A stretch of 13,356 nt of DNA, from NCBI GenBank assembly GCA_017578085.1, contig PKQR01000049.1, positions 1 through 13,356 of the forward strand, written 5' to 3'. Within the stretch, counting starts at the first letter, position 1. Each line of letters opens with the position of its first letter. This document shows, piece after piece, positions 11,859-13,356 of this stretch. The stretch is from Bacillota bacterium. Lineage in GTDB: Bacteria; Bacillota; Limnochordia; Limnochordales; ZCTH02-B6. The translations under genes and the position numbers were made by a program. The notes under the pieces are model-generated. The model was not told where the DNA came from. It worked only from the letters and a program-made list of their open reading frames with translations, and searched no databases.

Positions 11859-13286
11859 ATGAGCCTGCCCCTGACCATGCACAAGCAACTAACATCCATT
11901 TGGTCCGAGGCAGTCAACCGGCTGGTGCAGGACCTGGACGACAAGACGCTGGCCGAGTGGCTGCGGGAGTCACGGCCTGTGTCCCTGGATGCAGGACGCC
12001 TCGTCATCCAGATGCCCAACGCCTTCGCCCGCGACTGGGTCTACCTGCGTTATCGTCCCGCGCTTCAGGTAGCGCTCCGGCAAGTATGCGGAGCCGAGTG
12101 GGATCTGCACTTCGTCGCGCCCGGCAACGCGCCGGCGCCCGAACCGCCCCCGGCGGTCAACGGGCATTGGCTGCCGCTCGCGGCCGCGCCGGCCGCTCCC
12201 TCTGCGCCGGCGGCCCGCCCTGCGCCGGCGACGCGCCTGGAGCCGGCGGACGACAACCAGACCCCCCTGAACCCGCGTTATACCTTTGACAGCTTCGTCG
12301 TCGGTCCCAGCAACCGCTTCGCGCATGCGGCGTGTCTCGCGGTGGCCGAGGCGCCGGCCGAGGCCTACAACCCCCTCTTCATTTACGGTGGGGTGGGCCT
12401 CGGGAAGACCCACCTCATGCAGGCCATCGCGCAACACAGCCGCATGTACCACAGCCACCGGCGCGTCGTTTACGTGTCTTCGGAGACGTTCACCAACGAG
12501 CTCATCACCGCGCTCCAGCACAAGGCGATGGCCGCCTTCCGGGCCAAGTACCGCTCGGTAGACATCCTGTTGATCGACGACATTCAATTCATCGCGGGCA
12601 AGGAAAGCACCCAGGAAGAGTTTTTCCATACTTTTAACGCCCTCTTTGAGGTCAACCGCCAGATCGTCATCTCCAGCGACCGCCCGCCGCGCGAGATCCC
12701 GCACCTGGAGGAGCGCCTCCGCTCCCGGTTTGAATGGGGCCTCCAGGCCGACATCCAGCCGCCGGACTTTGAAACCCGCACGGCCATCATCCGAAAGAAG
12801 GCCGAGGACGAGGGCCTCAACGTCCCCCAGGACGTGCTGCTCTATATCGCCCAGCACGCCCAGTCCAACATCCGCGAGCTGGAGGGCGCGTTGACCCGGG
12901 TCGTCGCGTATTCGCGCGCCATCGGCCGGCCCATCACCGTCGAGCTGGCCGCCGAGGCCCTCAAGGACCTGCTGCCGGCGCAGCACCGGCAGCCGATCTC
13001 CATCGCGGCGATCCAGCAGTGCGTTGCGCGCTATTTCGGCCTGCGCCCCGCGGACCTGCTCTCCAAGTCCCGTTCCCGGGACGTCGCGTTCCCGCGGCAG
13101 ATCGCCATGTACCTCGCGCGGACCTTGACCGATGCGTCGCTGCCCGCCATTGGCGAGGAGTTCGGCGGCCGCGACCACACGACCGTCTTGCACGCTTACG
13201 AGAAGATCAAGAGCCAGCTGGCAACGGATCCCAGCCTGGCGGCCACGTTGAAGGAGCTCCAGGCGCAGATCTCGAACGGTGGATAG
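11859..13286 (+). CDS. dnaA: Chromosomal replication initiator DnaA
   Basis: DnaA is the AAA+ initiator that binds DnaA boxes and opens oriC. The 475-residue protein has all four domains: domain I (about 8-86), a Pro/Ala-rich domain II linker (87-133), AAA+ domain III with YTFDSFVVGPSNRFAHAA (141-158), Walker A GGVGLGKT (177-184) and Walker B ILLIDDIQF (236-244), and domain IV ending in the DNA-binding signature GRDHTTVLHA (437-446). It diverges from rpmH. The ATG at 11859 lacks a normally placed ribosome binding site: AAGGAGG lies about 20 bases upstream with no standard start nearer, and the next ATG (codon 7) has none either. dnaN should follow outside the window. Confidence 0.98.
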   Translation: MSLPLTMHKQLTSIWSEAVNRLVQDLDDKTLAEWLRESRPVSLDAGRLVIQMPNAFARDWVYLRYRPALQVALRQVCGAEWDLHFVAPGNAPAPEPPPAVNGHWLPLAAAPAAPSAPAARPAPATRLEPADDNQTPLNPRYTFDSFVVGPSNRFAHAACLAVAEAPAEAYNPLFIYGGVGLGKTHLMQAIAQHSRMYHSHRRVVYVSSETFTNELITALQHKAMAAFRAKYRSVDILLIDDIQFIAGKESTQEEFFHTFNALFEVNRQIVISSDRPPREIPHLEERLRSRFEWGLQADIQPPDFETRTAIIRKKAEDEGLNVPQDVLLYIAQHAQSNIRELEGALTRVVAYSRAIGRPITVELAAEALKDLLPAQHRQPISIAAIQQCVARYFGLRPADLLSKSRSRDVAFPRQIAMYLARTLTDASLPAIGEEFGGRDHTTVLHAYEKIKSQLATDPSLAATLKELQAQISNGG

Positions 13287-13356
13287 TCCGGGCTGTTGGC
13301 CGGCTGGGGACAGCTTGTGGACAGCCCGTTGACGGCCGGTGGAAACCCCGTGGACG
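13287..13356. other. Start of the region downstream of dnaA, with a DnaA-box-like site
   Basis: TGTGGACAG (13316-13324) matches the DnaA-box complement TGTGGATAA at seven of nine positions, and weaker GTGGA repeats follow at about 13339 and 13350. This is likely the edge of the downstream oriC subregion, which in Firmicutes carries the unwinding element; it is cut by the window end. Confidence 0.5.

Noticed and set aside
11970..13193. Minus-strand open frame of 407 codons
   Set aside because: It is antisense to dnaA, which is unmistakable on the plus strand.
13290..13327. Inverted repeat GGGCTGT/ACAGCCC after dnaA as a terminator
   Set aside because: The 24-base loop is too long and no T-run follows; the region fits a DnaA-box area better.
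1..13356. Mobile elements, CRISPR arrays, tRNA or rRNA genes
   Set aside because: I saw no transposase or integrase motifs, no regularly spaced direct repeats and no tRNA or rRNA-like stretches anywhere in the window.

Overview
The window is the replication-origin neighbourhood of a high-GC, very probably spore-forming Firmicute. No RNA gene places it more precisely. Gene order on the minus strand from dnaA outward is rpmH, rnpA, yidD, yidC, jag, rsmG, noc, parA/soj, parB/spo0J, with yyaC just beyond. That is the Bacillus-type oriC block. Noc and YyaC are typical of endospore-forming Firmicutes, while the base composition and frequent GTG/TTG starts suggest a deep high-GC lineage (Symbiobacterium, Thermaerobacter or Limnochordia-like; inference only).

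Layout. 1-821 (minus): start of sucC, cut by the window edge. 920-1834 (minus): class IV branched-chain aminotransferase (ilvE). 1977-2672 (plus): HhH-GPD/[4Fe-4S] DNA glycosylase of the endonuclease III superfamily that lacks the Nth catalytic lysine. 2709-3284 (minus): tail-anchored TPR protein. 3285-3566: divergent intergenic region with a near-perfect Noc-binding-site palindrome. 3567-4235 (plus): yyaC. 4250-5413 (minus): MinD/FlhG-like ATPase fused to an N-terminal YcgR-N (PilZN)-like domain. 5442-5493: two perfect parS sites. 5475-8854 (minus): parB, parA, noc and rsmG as one tight operon. 8855-9003: strong intrinsic terminator plus a 30-bp GC palindrome, at the place where mnmE and mnmG usually sit. 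9004-11274 (minus): jag, yidC, yidD, rnpA, rpmH operon with a strong SigA promoter. 11275-11858: upstream part of oriC, with DnaA-box doublets and a pair of 10-bp palindromes. 11859-13286 (plus): dnaA. 13287-13356: start of the dnaA-downstream region with one further DnaA-box-like site.

How the genes work together. DnaA starts replication at the flanking box clusters. ParA, ParB and parS organise and segregate the new origins. Noc, a CTP-dependent ParB relative with its own DNA site, protects the nucleoid from division. RpmH, RnpA, YidD, YidC and Jag supply ribosome and tRNA maturation and membrane-protein insertion. The four residues that separate Noc from ParB specificity are in their Noc state in one paralog and ParB-like in the other, and both cognate site types (parS and a 13/14 Noc site) occur in the window. 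The most unusual element is the PilZN-MinD/FlhG fusion placed directly downstream of parB and parS; it has a MinD-like C-terminal amphipathic helix and could be an origin- or pole-positioning factor.
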